Below, in pieces: positions 16,295 to 24,874 of a stretch of DNA of 37,147 nt. Every line of letters starts with the position of its first letter. The first letter of the stretch is position 1. The position numbers were made by a program, and so were the translations under genes. The stretch lies in assembly GCA_021777055.1 (NCBI GenBank), contig JAIQZO010000074.1:1-37147 (forward strand), read 5' to 3'. The notes below the pieces were generated by a model. That model ran no database searches, had not been told where the DNA came from, and saw only the letters and a program-made list of their open reading frames with translations. Source of the stretch: Candidatus Anammoxibacter sp. Lineage in GTDB: Bacteria; Planctomycetota; Brocadiia; Brocadiales; Anammoxibacteraceae.

Positions 16295-16786
16295 TCAGGA
16301 TTCTTTTTCAACAGGCTTGTGATGGATTTCATTTCCTTTGTTTTTATTCTTTAAGATCACAAGCCCTACACCTGTGCAAATCAAGACATCTGCAATATTA
16401 AATGTAGGCCAGTGGAGATTACCTGCATGTATATCTATAAAATCCCTAACCGCGTGAAAAAATATTCTATCCCACAGATTGCCTATTGCACCTGCTATTA
16501 TAAACGCCAACCCCAGAGTATTTAATATATCCCCTTTATCTGACCTATAATACAACCATGCAATTATAACTATGGCAAACAAAGTCAGATAGATGAGAGC
16601 ATTGCTCTTGTTTGGAAAAAGACCAAAGGCTATTCCTTCATTCCGACTGCAGATGATTCCAAGGAAATTAGGAATTAATGTTTTATATCCGCTATCTTTG
16701 AACTTCTCAAATATTACCCATTTTGACGAAATATCAACCACCGATGCCGATAATATTGTAAGACAAAAAACAATCAATGATTTCAT
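16295..16786 (-). CDS. lspA: Lipoprotein signal peptidase II
   Basis: An inner-membrane aspartyl protease of 163 residues that removes signal peptides from lipidated prolipoproteins. Family boxes are present: DISSK near residue 19, RNEGIAFGL, 'AGAIGNLWDR', 'VRDFIDIH' and 'FNIAD'. The catalytic aspartates are the Asp of VRD and the Asp of NIAD (115 and 133 from ATG 16786). Four hydrophobic segments fit the four-helix topology. ATG 16786 overlaps the dksA TGA by one base, so the two genes are translationally coupled; a TTG just upstream is a less likely start. The C-terminal tail is basic and cytoplasmic. Confidence 0.95.
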   Translation of the reverse strand: MKSLIVFCLTILSASVVDISSKWVIFEKFKDSGYKTLIPNFLGIICSRNEGIAFGLFPNKSNALIYLTLFAIVIIAWLYYRSDKGDILNTLGLAFIIAGAIGNLWDRIFFHAVRDFIDIHAGNLHWPTFNIADVLICTGVGLVILKNKNKGNEIHHKPVEKES

Positions 16787-17193
16787 CAAATTTCTTCATC
16801 ACTCATTTGTTCAGTCTCTTCGTCTCTCTGACAATTTATACAGTTTTTTACAAACGGCAATGCCAATAGTCTTGTCTTTATGATCATTTTATCACAACTC
16901 TCACACTGTCCGTAAGTTTTATTATCAAGTTTCTCCAAGGCGATATCAATATTACGTAACCCTTCCTCCGCATTTTCAATAAGCTCAATGTTAAGATCTC
17001 TCTCAAAATTGTCGGTCCCAACATCTGCAAGGTGAAGTGGCATATTTGATAAATCGCCCGAAGAATCCGTTCCGGAACTTTTAAATGCCTCATTTTGCAA
17101 CGAATTTACATTACCGGTAATCTTTCCACGTAAAGAAAGAAGACGCTTCTTAAATAATTCAACCTCTTCCTTTTTCCAGTATTTCTTTTCCAT
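16786..17193 (-). CDS. DksA/TraR family zinc-finger regulator
   Basis: A 135-residue protein with an N-terminal coiled coil and a four-cysteine zinc finger (CESC...CINC, about residues 96-120). DksA-type proteins enter the secondary channel of RNA polymerase and adjust transcription, classically with ppGpp. The coiled-coil tip 'DVGTDNFERDLNIEL' is nearer the YteA/TraR-like branch than E. coli DksA, so the exact role is uncertain. It is the first gene of a two-gene unit with lspA, a pairing I recall from other bacteria. A well-formed promoter lies about 50 bp upstream. Confidence 0.85.
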   Translation of the reverse strand: MEKKYWKKEEVELFKKRLLSLRGKITGNVNSLQNEAFKSSGTDSSGDLSNMPLHLADVGTDNFERDLNIELIENAEEGLRNIDIALEKLDNKTYGQCESCDKMIIKTRLLALPFVKNCINCQRDEETEQMSDEEI

Positions 17194-17241
17194 TGATTTT
17201 TTCTTGCAGATATTTAGAGAATTAAAATATTTTGTTGCTGG

Positions 17242-17270
17242 ATATTATCACGTCAAATAAATTATGTCAA
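17242..17270 (-). promoter_or_regulatory. Sigma-70-type promoter of the dksA-lspA unit
   Basis: On the minus strand TTGACA (17270-17265) is followed after exactly 17 bp by TAATAT (17247-17242), placing the transcript start near 17235, about 40 nt before ATG 17193. The -35 is perfect and the -10 differs at two positions. No operator is evident. Confidence 0.65.
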
Positions 17271-17361
17271 GACAAATAAACGTATGTTAACCATTAAAAA
17301 AACATCAGTATAATCAAAGCATAATTCACCTATTTAACTGATGAAAATCTTTCAACAATTC

Positions 17362-18618
17362 TTAAATAGACGCAAACTGATGTTCATAAGTATTCATTGC
17401 CAGTGACTGCTTCTCTGACACATAAGAGGAAATTTCATCAAAATTATCAAAGAGAAGATTAATTATTCTGGTATCTAGAAGACGGCAATCAGATAACTCT
17501 TGCAAAATATTAAATATCCCATCTTTACCCATTCCATTTCTATATGGGCGATCTTCAATAAGTGCCGTAAAAATATCAGCTATCATTAAAATCCTAGCCG
17601 CAGTACTTATTTCATACCCCTTGCAATGAAACGGATAACCTGAGCCATCAAGTCTTTCATGGTGATAAGCTGCCCATTCTGCAATGTCCTGAAGGCCACC
17701 CACAGTATTAATTACTGAATAAGTATGAAATGTATGCGATTTCATCAATGCCGACTCTCTTTTCGTCAGTTTATCCGGTTTGTCTAGAATACTGTCAGGA
17801 ATTGCTAATTTCCCTATATCATGTAAGTTGCCCGCGATCTCTATAAGCGTTGTCTCCATCTTAGTTAAACCAAAAATCTGAGATAACATAGATGCCGCAG
17901 CCGAAACACATGAAGAGTGAGCAGCAGTATAATGGGACCGAAAGTCTATTATATTTCTAAAGAGTTCAGAAATAACAGCTATTTTTGAAATCTCAATTTC
18001 CGTATTACTAAAAGGGCCGCTGTTAAGCAAAAGCGAGTATAAGCGTGGGGAAGCAAGGTTGAGCCAAAATTCTTCATTTTCAGCTATTTTAAGGAAAATG
18101 TCGACTATTTCCGGATGAAAGGAATTACCTGCAAGGGACTTAATCTTTAGAATAACATCTTCATTCTGGTAGAGAACATGCTGCTTACGATCAATTAAAC
18201 GATCAACTGAATCTGCAAGGAATAGTAACTGTGAATCAAGAACAAGTGGAGATTCATTCGATCGCTCCCACTCGTCCCACTTCCGGTGATGAAACTTAAT
18301 AATTTCTGCTGTATCTTTTAGCCAAGGTGCATTATATAACAGTTTGTAACCACGAACACAGTGCTCTTCCCTGTTTTCAAATTCAAGATTATTAAGGGAA
18401 AGCTTCTCTTCTAATGTAAACGCCCCAATATCATGAACCAACGCGGTTATAAAACCTTTCTCCAACCTTTCAGCTGAAAATCCGGCGGCCATGCCCATTT
18501 CCCATGCGATAAAGGCCGTTCTTTGCTGATGCTTCGCCAACAGAGGGCTTGCCAAATCCACAGCGTCAGATAGAGAAAGTATAAGATTTCCAAAATTAAC
18601 TGTAACTTTACGTTGCAT
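17362..18618 (-). CDS. Tandem HD / HD-GYP domain protein
   Basis: A 418-residue soluble protein with two metal-dependent phosphohydrolase-type domains. The N-terminal HD domain has His30, His62-Asp63 (LVHDIG) and 'IIKFHHRKWDEW'. The C-terminal HD-GYP domain has HDIGKLAIP (266-274) and HHERLDGSGYP (319-329). HD-GYP domains hydrolyse cyclic di-GMP, and the motif here is complete, so activity is plausible. The N-terminal domain lacks GYP and may be regulatory. No receiver or membrane domain is present. It lies alone between the GNAT gene and dksA. Confidence 0.88.
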   Translation of the reverse strand: MQRKVTVNFGNLILSLSDAVDLASPLLAKHQQRTAFIAWEMGMAAGFSAERLEKGFITALVHDIGAFTLEEKLSLNNLEFENREEHCVRGYKLLYNAPWLKDTAEIIKFHHRKWDEWERSNESPLVLDSQLLFLADSVDRLIDRKQHVLYQNEDVILKIKSLAGNSFHPEIVDIFLKIAENEEFWLNLASPRLYSLLLNSGPFSNTEIEISKIAVISELFRNIIDFRSHYTAAHSSCVSAAASMLSQIFGLTKMETTLIEIAGNLHDIGKLAIPDSILDKPDKLTKRESALMKSHTFHTYSVINTVGGLQDIAEWAAYHHERLDGSGYPFHCKGYEISTAARILMIADIFTALIEDRPYRNGMGKDGIFNILQELSDCRLLDTRIINLLFDNFDEISSYVSEKQSLAMNTYEHQFASI

Positions 18619-18732
18619 ATTAACCCCTATTTAGTTGTACTGGAGGGCCCATATCCTCTCTACTTAAATAATTAAAGGTCAAACGTTCACCTTAGGTTCT
18701 ATTTTTTATCTTCACGCAAAACAGGCAAGGCT

Positions 18733-19182
18733 CTAACATTGTAACATTAAAGGAACTTCTGTACACCCGGGGAATTTATGACATCGCACACATTCCGTCC
18801 AAATTTTATGAGGAAGTTCATCCTTTGTAATCCTATAAAATCCGCATTTCTCAAAAAAAGCAGGTACATCAGTTAACACAAACATCCGTTTTATCTGCAA
18901 ATTCCGACACTCGTCCATACAAATATTTGTTAGTTTAGTTGCTATTCCCTTTCTTTGCAATGACTCATCTACAACAACAGACCTTATCTCTGCAAGATCT
19001 TTCCAGTAAACATGTAATGCAGCACAGCCCATGACCCTATTACCATCTATATATACTGTATAATCTCTTAAATTCTCATATATTTCACTTAACGAACGTG
19101 GCAGCATTAAATCTTTCGATGCAAAACCGTTTATTAATTTGTGTATATATTCTACATCATTTGTCGTGGCTTTTCTGTACAT
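18733..19182 (-). CDS. GNAT acetyltransferase, short ArgA-like N-acetylglutamate synthase type
   Basis: A 149-residue single-domain GNAT. The acetyl-CoA loop is in 'VVVDESLQRKGIATKL' (about residues 72-87). The tail 'FFEKCGFYRITKDELPHKIWTECVRCHKFPGC' matches the short, kinase-domain-free ArgA-like enzymes that acetylate glutamate in arginine synthesis. The C-terminal cysteines (CVRC, then C) may bind a metal. No arginine gene is adjacent, so the substrate is inferred from the tail only. It starts at ATG 19182. Confidence 0.7.
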   Translation of the reverse strand: MYRKATTNDVEYIHKLINGFASKDLMLPRSLSEIYENLRDYTVYIDGNRVMGCAALHVYWKDLAEIRSVVVDESLQRKGIATKLTNICMDECRNLQIKRMFVLTDVPAFFEKCGFYRITKDELPHKIWTECVRCHKFPGCTEVPLMLQC

Positions 19183-19224
19183 AATGGCTCTATTTCTGTG
19201 ACTAATAAACCGCTAATGAAAGGA

Positions 19225-19361
19225 AAAATTAATAAATTATCCGTTTTACACGCATATTCACAATATTGCTGTCAAAACTTCAATATATAAGGGATCAATA
19301 TTTAGAACCCCGTATAACTCTAATGTAAATCTGGGTGTAAAACGGATAATTTATTAATTTT
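19225..19361. mobile_element. 137-bp MITE-like element with perfect 27-bp inverted ends
   Basis: The 27-bp ends (19225-19251 and 19335-19361) are exact complements and contain the AT-rich core AATAAATTATCCG. The 83-bp centre codes for nothing. It lies between the tatD fusion gene and the GNAT gene. Exact identity of the arms suggests recent insertion or selection on a hairpin. A clear target duplication is not seen. Confidence 0.65.
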
Positions 19362-19427
19362 CACCGCCATATAATACGTAGCCAGAAATGTTATAAGCTG
19401 TTCAATCAACGAGAAAAGAGGGCAAAC

Positions 19428-20828
19428 TTAATCATTCTTAAAACCAGTATCATTATATTTCCTCAACTTAAAAACGACACCGTAATCGTCCGCAATTTTC
19501 CTGCATGCATCAATATTAACACCTGGCATATCAACAACGGAAACTGTAACATGGGGTATGGCCTCTTTAGCTGCCTTAATAAAAGACAAAATTGCAGGAT
19601 ACGCATCATTGCCAAATACCGGTTTACACATATCAACGTATTGCTCATTTAGATCAGAATTGAGACTAATGGAGATACAATCTATCAGTCCTTTAAGTTC
19701 CTGGGAAATAGACCTTTTGTTAATTAAATCGCCAAGACCATTAGTATCAAGGCGGACCCTTGCGCCGTTCTCTTTTAAATGCTTAGCTACAACTTTTAGA
19801 ACGTCCAACCTTTCTGTTGGTTCCCCAAACCCACAAAACACTACTTCATCAAATTTTGACGGATCAGCATAAGAACCTATAAGCTCGTCAACCGTAGGTT
19901 CTCTCTCCAGCTTTAAATAATGACCTTTTACATATGGATACACATGTCGATCACAGAAAGTACAATCATTAGGGCATCTATTTGTTATATTTAAATAAAG
20001 GGAGTTCCTTATAACATATGAAATTTCACCTTTGGTTTGTTGAAGCCCAACCCCAAAAAGTTCATACGCATTTTGGCTCGTTACACGTTCAATATCACTG
20101 TTTGACAACTCAAATATTTTTGCAAGGAAAGGGACTACATACTTTAAAAAAGAGGGTTCATTTCTTTTCCCCCTTTTAGCCTGAGGAGCAAGAAACGGTG
20201 AGTCGGTCTCAAGCAGCAACCTGGATGTAGGAACAGACTTTACTATGTCTGTTGATGTCCTAGCTTTGGGAAACGTTATTGCACCGGTAAACGATATGAA
20301 AAAGCCTAAATCGAGAAACTCTTTTGCAAAATCTTTGTCTGCACTAAAACAGTGTACCACACCCTTCAAATTTTGGCTGTCATACTGTTTAACTATTCTC
20401 AAGCAATCCTCATTTGCCTCTCTATTATGTATTATTACAGGCAGATTGGAATCTATTGCTAGCTCTAAGTGGCGTCGAAAAAGGGTTTCCTGGTCTTCAG
20501 GTTTACTATAATCTCTATAATAATCAAGACCGGTTTCCCCTATTGCAACTATTTTCTCTTGTGAAAGTAAACCTTTTAGTTCGTCAAATTCGTTAGATGA
20601 CAAATCAGACGCTTTATTCGGATGAATGCCAATACTGGCAACTACGTTTGGGGCTTCTGCCCCGCTAATTATCTTATTTGCGAGTACAACACTCTTTTTG
20701 CTGGACTCAAGATCGACCCCAACATTAATAATATGTTCCACCCCTGCATCTTTTGCATCCTGAAAGACCTTATGCAGATCATTATCATAATCAGGAAAAT
20801 CCAGATGAGCATGTGTATCGACAATCAT
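19428..20828 (-). CDS. tatD: TatD-family hydrolase fused to TatD-linked radical SAM protein
   Basis: A 466-residue fusion. Residues 1-262 are a complete TatD metal-dependent deoxyribonuclease: THAHLD (His6, His8), Glu98 in GETGLDYYRDYS, His134 in IIHNR, His159 in VVHCFS, and Asp209 in LETDSP. Residues 270-466 are a radical SAM domain with the CxxxCxxC iron-sulfur motif (Cys285, Cys289, Cys292) and 'FCGFGEPTERLDVL'. The radical SAM part matches the TatD-linked family usually encoded by a separate neighbouring gene. The target of the radical SAM half is unknown. It is downstream of yraN in the same direction, about 195 bp away. Confidence 0.9.
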   Translation of the reverse strand: MIVDTHAHLDFPDYDNDLHKVFQDAKDAGVEHIINVGVDLESSKKSVVLANKIISGAEAPNVVASIGIHPNKASDLSSNEFDELKGLLSQEKIVAIGETGLDYYRDYSKPEDQETLFRRHLELAIDSNLPVIIHNREANEDCLRIVKQYDSQNLKGVVHCFSADKDFAKEFLDLGFFISFTGAITFPKARTSTDIVKSVPTSRLLLETDSPFLAPQAKRGKRNEPSFLKYVVPFLAKIFELSNSDIERVTSQNAYELFGVGLQQTKGEISYVIRNSLYLNITNRCPNDCTFCDRHVYPYVKGHYLKLEREPTVDELIGSYADPSKFDEVVFCGFGEPTERLDVLKVVAKHLKENGARVRLDTNGLGDLINKRSISQELKGLIDCISISLNSDLNEQYVDMCKPVFGNDAYPAILSFIKAAKEAIPHVTVSVVDMPGVNIDACRKIADDYGVVFKLRKYNDTGFKND

Positions 20829-21023
20829 AAATTTAAGAAAACAAACAAAACTTTAATCTAATAAATAACCCTTACAGGGCTATAATATGTCTTTTCATCA
20901 TTACCAGAACGTATAGCCTTGACTTTAGCAAATTAGCCCTTAGGAATATATTTACAACTAAAAACCAATACAATCATTTATTTTTATTTTAACACGTATC
21001 TTTATGTCATTATCACAAATGAT

Positions 21024-21407
21024 TCAAATATCATCTAATTGAAAGGCATTCTCTAACAGCTTAAATTCCGGCGGCGAGCTATTATCAACATTGTAATTTA
21101 TAGCGACCACATCGAAACGGCAGTCAACATTATTAATATTATTTCTAAATAGATAGGTTTCTGCCGTTCTTACTATCTGCCGCCTTTTTTGTTTTGTAAT
21201 AGCGTATTCAGGAGATCCAAACCTGTCCGTAGAGCGAACCTTCACCTCTACAAACACCAGGATTTTCTTTTTTAACGCTACTATATCTATCTCACCAAGG
21301 TTACAGCTATAATTCTTTTGTAAGATCTTGTAACCATTTTTTTTTAAAAACAAGACTGCATCGTCTTCACCCTTTAAGCCAAGCTCTTTATTGCTGCCAT
21401 TCCCCAC
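21024..21407 (-). CDS. yraN: UPF0102 (YraN) family endonuclease-like protein
   Basis: A 127-residue protein with the restriction-endonuclease-like core of the family: 'GLKGEDDAVLFLKKNGYKILQKNY', then the catalytic-type string GEIDIVALKKKILVFVEVK with Asp, Glu and Lys. The function is unproven; Holliday-junction or DNA-repair roles have been suggested. It starts at GTG 21407, immediately after the rplS stop, so it is coupled to rplS. The C-terminus (residues 105-127) diverges from the consensus. rnhB, often between rplS and yraN, is missing. Confidence 0.9.
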   Translation of the reverse strand: MGNGSNKELGLKGEDDAVLFLKKNGYKILQKNYSCNLGEIDIVALKKKILVFVEVKVRSTDRFGSPEYAITKQKRRQIVRTAETYLFRNNINNVDCRFDVVAINYNVDNSSPPEFKLLENAFQLDDI

Positions 21408-21842
21408 TTACTCTTTACTTGCTTTGGCTTTAGCTTTAGCCTTACTCTTCTTAGCTGCAGACTTTGTTTTAGGTTTCTTTTGAGCCCTTTCACTAGGTTT
21501 TACAAATTTTTCTTTTAACCTTGTCTCTTTACCTTTTCGATCCCTTAAGTAATAGAGTTTTGCACGCCTGATACTATGTGATTTTACTACATTTATCCCT
21601 TCAACATTAGGTGAATGGATAGGAAAGATACGTTCGGCCCCTTCTCCCTGAACAATACGTCTTACTGTAATGTTTGCTCTTGTACCACAGCCTTTCTTTG
21701 CAATTACAACTCCGATAAACTTTTGAATCCTCTCCTTATCACCTTCAATAATCTTGTTTAAGACCTCAACCTGATCCCCTACAGAAACGTTAGGTATTTC
21801 ATCTTTCATAAACTCTTTTTCAACTTTATCTACAATCTGCAT
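21408..21842 (-). CDS. rplS: Ribosomal protein L19
   Basis: A 144-residue protein at the 30S-50S interface. The core 'GDQVEVLNKIIEGDKERIQKFIGVVIAKKG' and 'VRRIVQGEGAERIFPIHSP' through 'RRAKLYYLRDRKGKETRLKEK' is typical. Residues 114-144 form an extra Lys/Ala-rich tail (SAAKKSKAKAKAKASKE), longer than the usual 115-120-residue protein and probably RNA-binding and disordered. A near-perfect AAAGGAGA precedes ATG 21842. It is cotranscribed with yraN and probably trmD. Confidence 0.96.
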   Translation of the reverse strand: MQIVDKVEKEFMKDEIPNVSVGDQVEVLNKIIEGDKERIQKFIGVVIAKKGCGTRANITVRRIVQGEGAERIFPIHSPNVEGINVVKSHSIRRAKLYYLRDRKGKETRLKEKFVKPSERAQKKPKTKSAAKKSKAKAKAKASKE

Positions 21843-21956
21843 CTATTATGTCTCCTTTACATTTAATCTCTATTATACTAATTCACAATCATTATTCTCA
21901 TATGTGATTTTTCTATCGATTTATATTCCATAAAGAAATGAAATCGGTACACAATC

Positions 21957-22658
21957 CTAATCATCACATGTTATTTCAAGAAGATCTGGCCTTCTATCGC
22001 TAGTCCTTTTAACTGCCTGCTCATGCTGCCAATCCTTTATCTTTTTATGGTTTCCGGAAACAAGGGTTTCAGGAACATGCATTTCTCGGAATTCTCTGGG
22101 TCTTGTATAATGCGGATATTCAAGTAATCCTTTCTCAAAAGATTCATTAACAATTGAATCTTTTGCCCCCAGCACATCAGGTACTAACCTAACTACCGAA
22201 TCTGCAATTATCATGGCAGGTAACTCTCCACCGGAAAGTATAAAATCACCAATAGACAACTCCATCACATTTAAACCAATCCGGATCCTTTCGTCAAACC
22301 CTTCATAATGACCGCAAATCAACATTAGGTGTTTCTCTAATGCTAACTCTTTTGCCACCTTCTGATCAAATTTTTTACCCTGAGGAGTTAACAATACCCT
22401 GGTAATCGTTTCGGTATCATATGCGTACCGTCCCTCAATCGTTTCCACAGCGTTAAAGACTGGTTCAGGTTTTAAGACCATACCTGGTCCGCCACCATAT
22501 GGACGATCATCCACACATTTGTGCTTATTATCTGCATAGTCCCTTATGTTGTGCACATTAAACTTTACAAGATTCTTTTCTTGTGCTATCCGTAGAATAC
22601 TAGACGAGATCACTCCGTCAAACATTTCAGGAAACAGAGTTAAAATATCAATTATCAT
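21957..22658 (-). CDS. trmD: tRNA (guanine-37-N1)-methyltransferase
   Basis: A 233-residue SPOUT enzyme that makes m1G37 in tRNAs reading CNN codons and so prevents +1 frameshifting. Signatures: [10 protein letters not shown] at the N-terminus, '[18 protein letters not shown]', and the trefoil-knot S-adenosylmethionine site '[12 protein letters not shown]' plus '[15 protein letters not shown]'. Length is normal. It lies 114 bp upstream of rplS, with rpsP 87 bp upstream of it. The rimM gene that usually sits just before trmD is absent. Confidence 0.96.
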   Translation of the reverse strand: MIIDILTLFPEMFDGVISSSILRIAQEKNLVKFNVHNIRDYADNKHKCVDDRPYGGGPGMVLKPEPVFNAVETIEGRYAYDTETITRVLLTPQGKKFDQKVAKELALEKHLMLICGHYEGFDERIRIGLNVMELSIGDFILSGGELPAMIIADSVVRLVPDVLGAKDSIVNESFEKGLLEYPHYTRPREFREMHVPETLVSGNHKKIKDWQHEQAVKRTSDRRPDLLEITCDD

Positions 22659-22745
22659 AAATTAACTATAAAAATGTGCAGAGGCTAGATCATAACCAAA
22701 ATAACCAAACCGCAAAAAGATTAAAACATGTAAAAAACCGAAAAT

Positions 22746-23003
22746 TTATTCTTTAAATGGAATCTTATTCCTCTTTAAGAAACTTCCAACTGTTTCACTA
22801 GGTTTTGCACCAACGCTCAACCAGTACTCAATTCTCTCTTTATTAAGTACAACTTTTTTATCATCATCTTTCTCAAGAGGATTATAGTGCCCCAGGTTCT
22901 CAATATGTTTTCCATCGCGTTCTTCACGAGCATCAAAAGCACCAATCCTGAAAAAAGGCTTATTCTTTCGTCCCATTCTCTTTAACCGTATTCTAACTGC
23001 CAT
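22746..23003 (-). CDS. rpsP: Ribosomal protein S16
   Basis: An 85-residue 30S subunit protein, MAVRIRLKRMGRKNKPFFRI, with the typical 'IENLGHYNPLE' and 'RIEYWLSVGAKPSETV' segments. AGGAAGGAA lies a few bases before ATG 23003. It is transcribed after ffh (83 bp gap) and before trmD, as in many bacteria, but khpA and rimM are missing from the group. Confidence 0.96.
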   Translation of the reverse strand: MAVRIRLKRMGRKNKPFFRIGAFDAREERDGKHIENLGHYNPLEKDDDKKVVLNKERIEYWLSVGAKPSETVGSFLKRNKIPFKE

Positions 23004-23086
23004 AAAAATTCCTTCCTAATCAAAATTTGTTATAACTAAAACAAAACTTTCCTTCTCTTTTATAAAAGCAATAAAACTCAATCTCT

Positions 23087-24496
23087 TTACTTTTTCTTTT
23101 TACTCTTTCGAATCTTCTTCTTCTTTGCTCGAATCTTCTTCTTAAGCTTACCTGTAAGTTTTAATTGGTTTCCAACAGGGGAATCCCCCATTACAGATTC
23201 AAATGCGTTTTCATTACTGCCTATATGTTTTAACATTTTCCGCATCTGTTTGAACTGTTTTAAGAGCATATTTACACTTTGTACAGTTGTTCCACTACCA
23301 TTTGCAATCCTGTTCCTTCGCCCTCCGTCAATAATATCAGGATTTGCCCTCTCCATCGTTGTCATTGATCTTATAACAGCTTCAACACTCTGCAGTTGAT
23401 TCTCGTCAACCTCCATCCCCTCCATCTTTTTGCCAAGGCCAGGTATCATCCCCATTATCTCTTTTAATGGCCCCATCTTCTTAACCTGCTGCAGTTGACT
23501 AAGGAAATCATCTAGAGTTAATGAATCATCACGAATCTTTTTACTCAGTTTTTCTGCTTCATCCGTACTAATAGCACTTTGCGCCCTTTCAACAAGGGAC
23601 ACAACATCACCCATACCCAAAATCCGTGAAGCCATCCGGTCAGGGTGAAACTCCTCCAGTTTATCTATCTTTTCGCCAACACCTATGAAGTTTATTGGTT
23701 TTCCCGTTACCGCCTTTATCGATAAAGCTGCTCCTCCCCTGGTATCTCCATCAAGCTTCGAAAGAATAACTCCATCAAAACCAAGCTGATTATTAAATTC
23801 CTGAGCACTGTTAACCGCATCTTGACCAGTCATTGCATCGCAAACAAAGAAAGTATGTGTAGGATTTGTTACATCCTTTACTTCCTTCAGTTCACTCATC
23901 AACTCATTGTCAATGTGTAAACGACCGGCAGTATCGATAATCAACACATCTCTCTCTTCCTGCTTTGCCGCATCGAAGGCCCTTTTGCAAATCTTGACGA
24001 CCCTCGCCCCCTCTTTTGAATATACAGGGACATCAATCTGCTTACCAAGTATTTTCAGCTGCTCAATAGCTGCAGGTCTTTGTATATCCGCAGCAACAAG
24101 CATAGGTTTCTTCCCTTTACTTGTTAACAATTTTGCAAGCTTTGCGGCTGTTGTAGTCTTACCGCAACCTTGAAGGCCCATCAGCATGATTACAGTTATA
24201 CCGTTATCATTGAATTGAATAGTAGAATCCACAGGTCCCATGAGACGCTCAATTTCATCATGCACTATTTTGACAATCTGCTGTCCAGGGGAAACACTTT
24301 TTATTACATCTTCGCCTACGGCCCTTTGTGTGACGGTTTCTATAAACTCCTTAACTACCTTAAAGTTGGTATCTGCTTCCAATAAGGCAACACGCACATC
24401 ACGCAGACCGTCTTTGATATTTGATTCAGTCAGCCTTCCACGGCTGCTTAATTTGGAAAATATTGAGTCTAAACTGCCTGTAATACTTTCAAACAT
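23087..24496 (-). CDS. ffh: Signal recognition particle protein Ffh
   Basis: The 469-residue GTPase binds SRP RNA and signal sequences and delivers nascent membrane proteins to FtsY. The N domain covers about residues 1-95. The G domain has GLQGCGKTT (107-115), DTAGR (188-192) and SKLDGD (246-251). The methionine-rich M domain follows from about 320. The last 20 residues are almost all Lys and Arg, an unusual basic tail that probably aids RNA binding. There is no strong ribosome site before ATG 24496. Upstream lies a copy of dispersed repeat family 2. Confidence 0.97.
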   Translation of the reverse strand: MFESITGSLDSIFSKLSSRGRLTESNIKDGLRDVRVALLEADTNFKVVKEFIETVTQRAVGEDVIKSVSPGQQIVKIVHDEIERLMGPVDSTIQFNDNGITVIMLMGLQGCGKTTTAAKLAKLLTSKGKKPMLVAADIQRPAAIEQLKILGKQIDVPVYSKEGARVVKICKRAFDAAKQEERDVLIIDTAGRLHIDNELMSELKEVKDVTNPTHTFFVCDAMTGQDAVNSAQEFNNQLGFDGVILSKLDGDTRGGAALSIKAVTGKPINFIGVGEKIDKLEEFHPDRMASRILGMGDVVSLVERAQSAISTDEAEKLSKKIRDDSLTLDDFLSQLQQVKKMGPLKEIMGMIPGLGKKMEGMEVDENQLQSVEAVIRSMTTMERANPDIIDGGRRNRIANGSGTTVQSVNMLLKQFKQMRKMLKHIGSNENAFESVMGDSPVGNQLKLTGKLKKKIRAKKKKIRKSKKKK

Positions 24497-24571
24497 TTTC
24501 TTTATTATTCTTAATATTATTCATCTATACTTAGCGATGGATGAAAATTGATAATTAGACAAACCACATAG

Positions 24572-24770
24572 TGCGGCAAAGCCGCAACCAAAATACAGAA
24601 TAAAGCATACGGCATAGAGTTGAATTTGTTCTACTATACCATTTATTGTAAATTTGTATACACTTCCTGAATCATATTTTCTATTATTCTGACTTCTAGC
24701 TCCAGTATTCTGCATTCCATAAAAACTACAAAATTAAAAAAAAGTAGTTCTTATAAACTAATACTATAAA
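24572..24770 (+). repeat. Dispersed repeat family 2, copy b
   Basis: It begins with the perfect small hairpin TGCGGCAAAGCCGCA (24572-24586) and ends with AACTAC...GTAGTT (about 24724-24748) followed by TTATAAACTAATACTATA. It matches 28779-28985 and the two halves of 11835-12240. It fills the gap between murA and ffh. The apparent reading frames across it have no support. Confidence 0.6.
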
Positions 24771-24824
24771 GTATATCTATTCAAGTTGCATGCTTAATCT
24801 ATTCGTGACAAACCTCGTAAACGA

Positions 24825-24874
24825 GGTACTAAGGAAGATGTATGTATTTATCCTCATACATCTTCCTTAGTACC
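24825..24874 (-). terminator. Perfect 20-bp stem overlapping the murA stop codon
   Basis: The arms 24825-24844 and 24855-24874 are exact complements with a 10-nt loop. The right arm encodes the last two murA codons and TAA (24869-24867). A second small palindrome, CCTCGTAAACGAGG, lies next to it at about 24813-24826. On the minus strand no U-run follows, so a classical intrinsic terminator is doubtful; transcript-end protection is an alternative. Confidence 0.5.

Noticed and set aside
24521..24715. 64-codon frame upstream of ffh
   Set aside because: It lies in dispersed repeat family 2 and is not conserved as protein between the copies.
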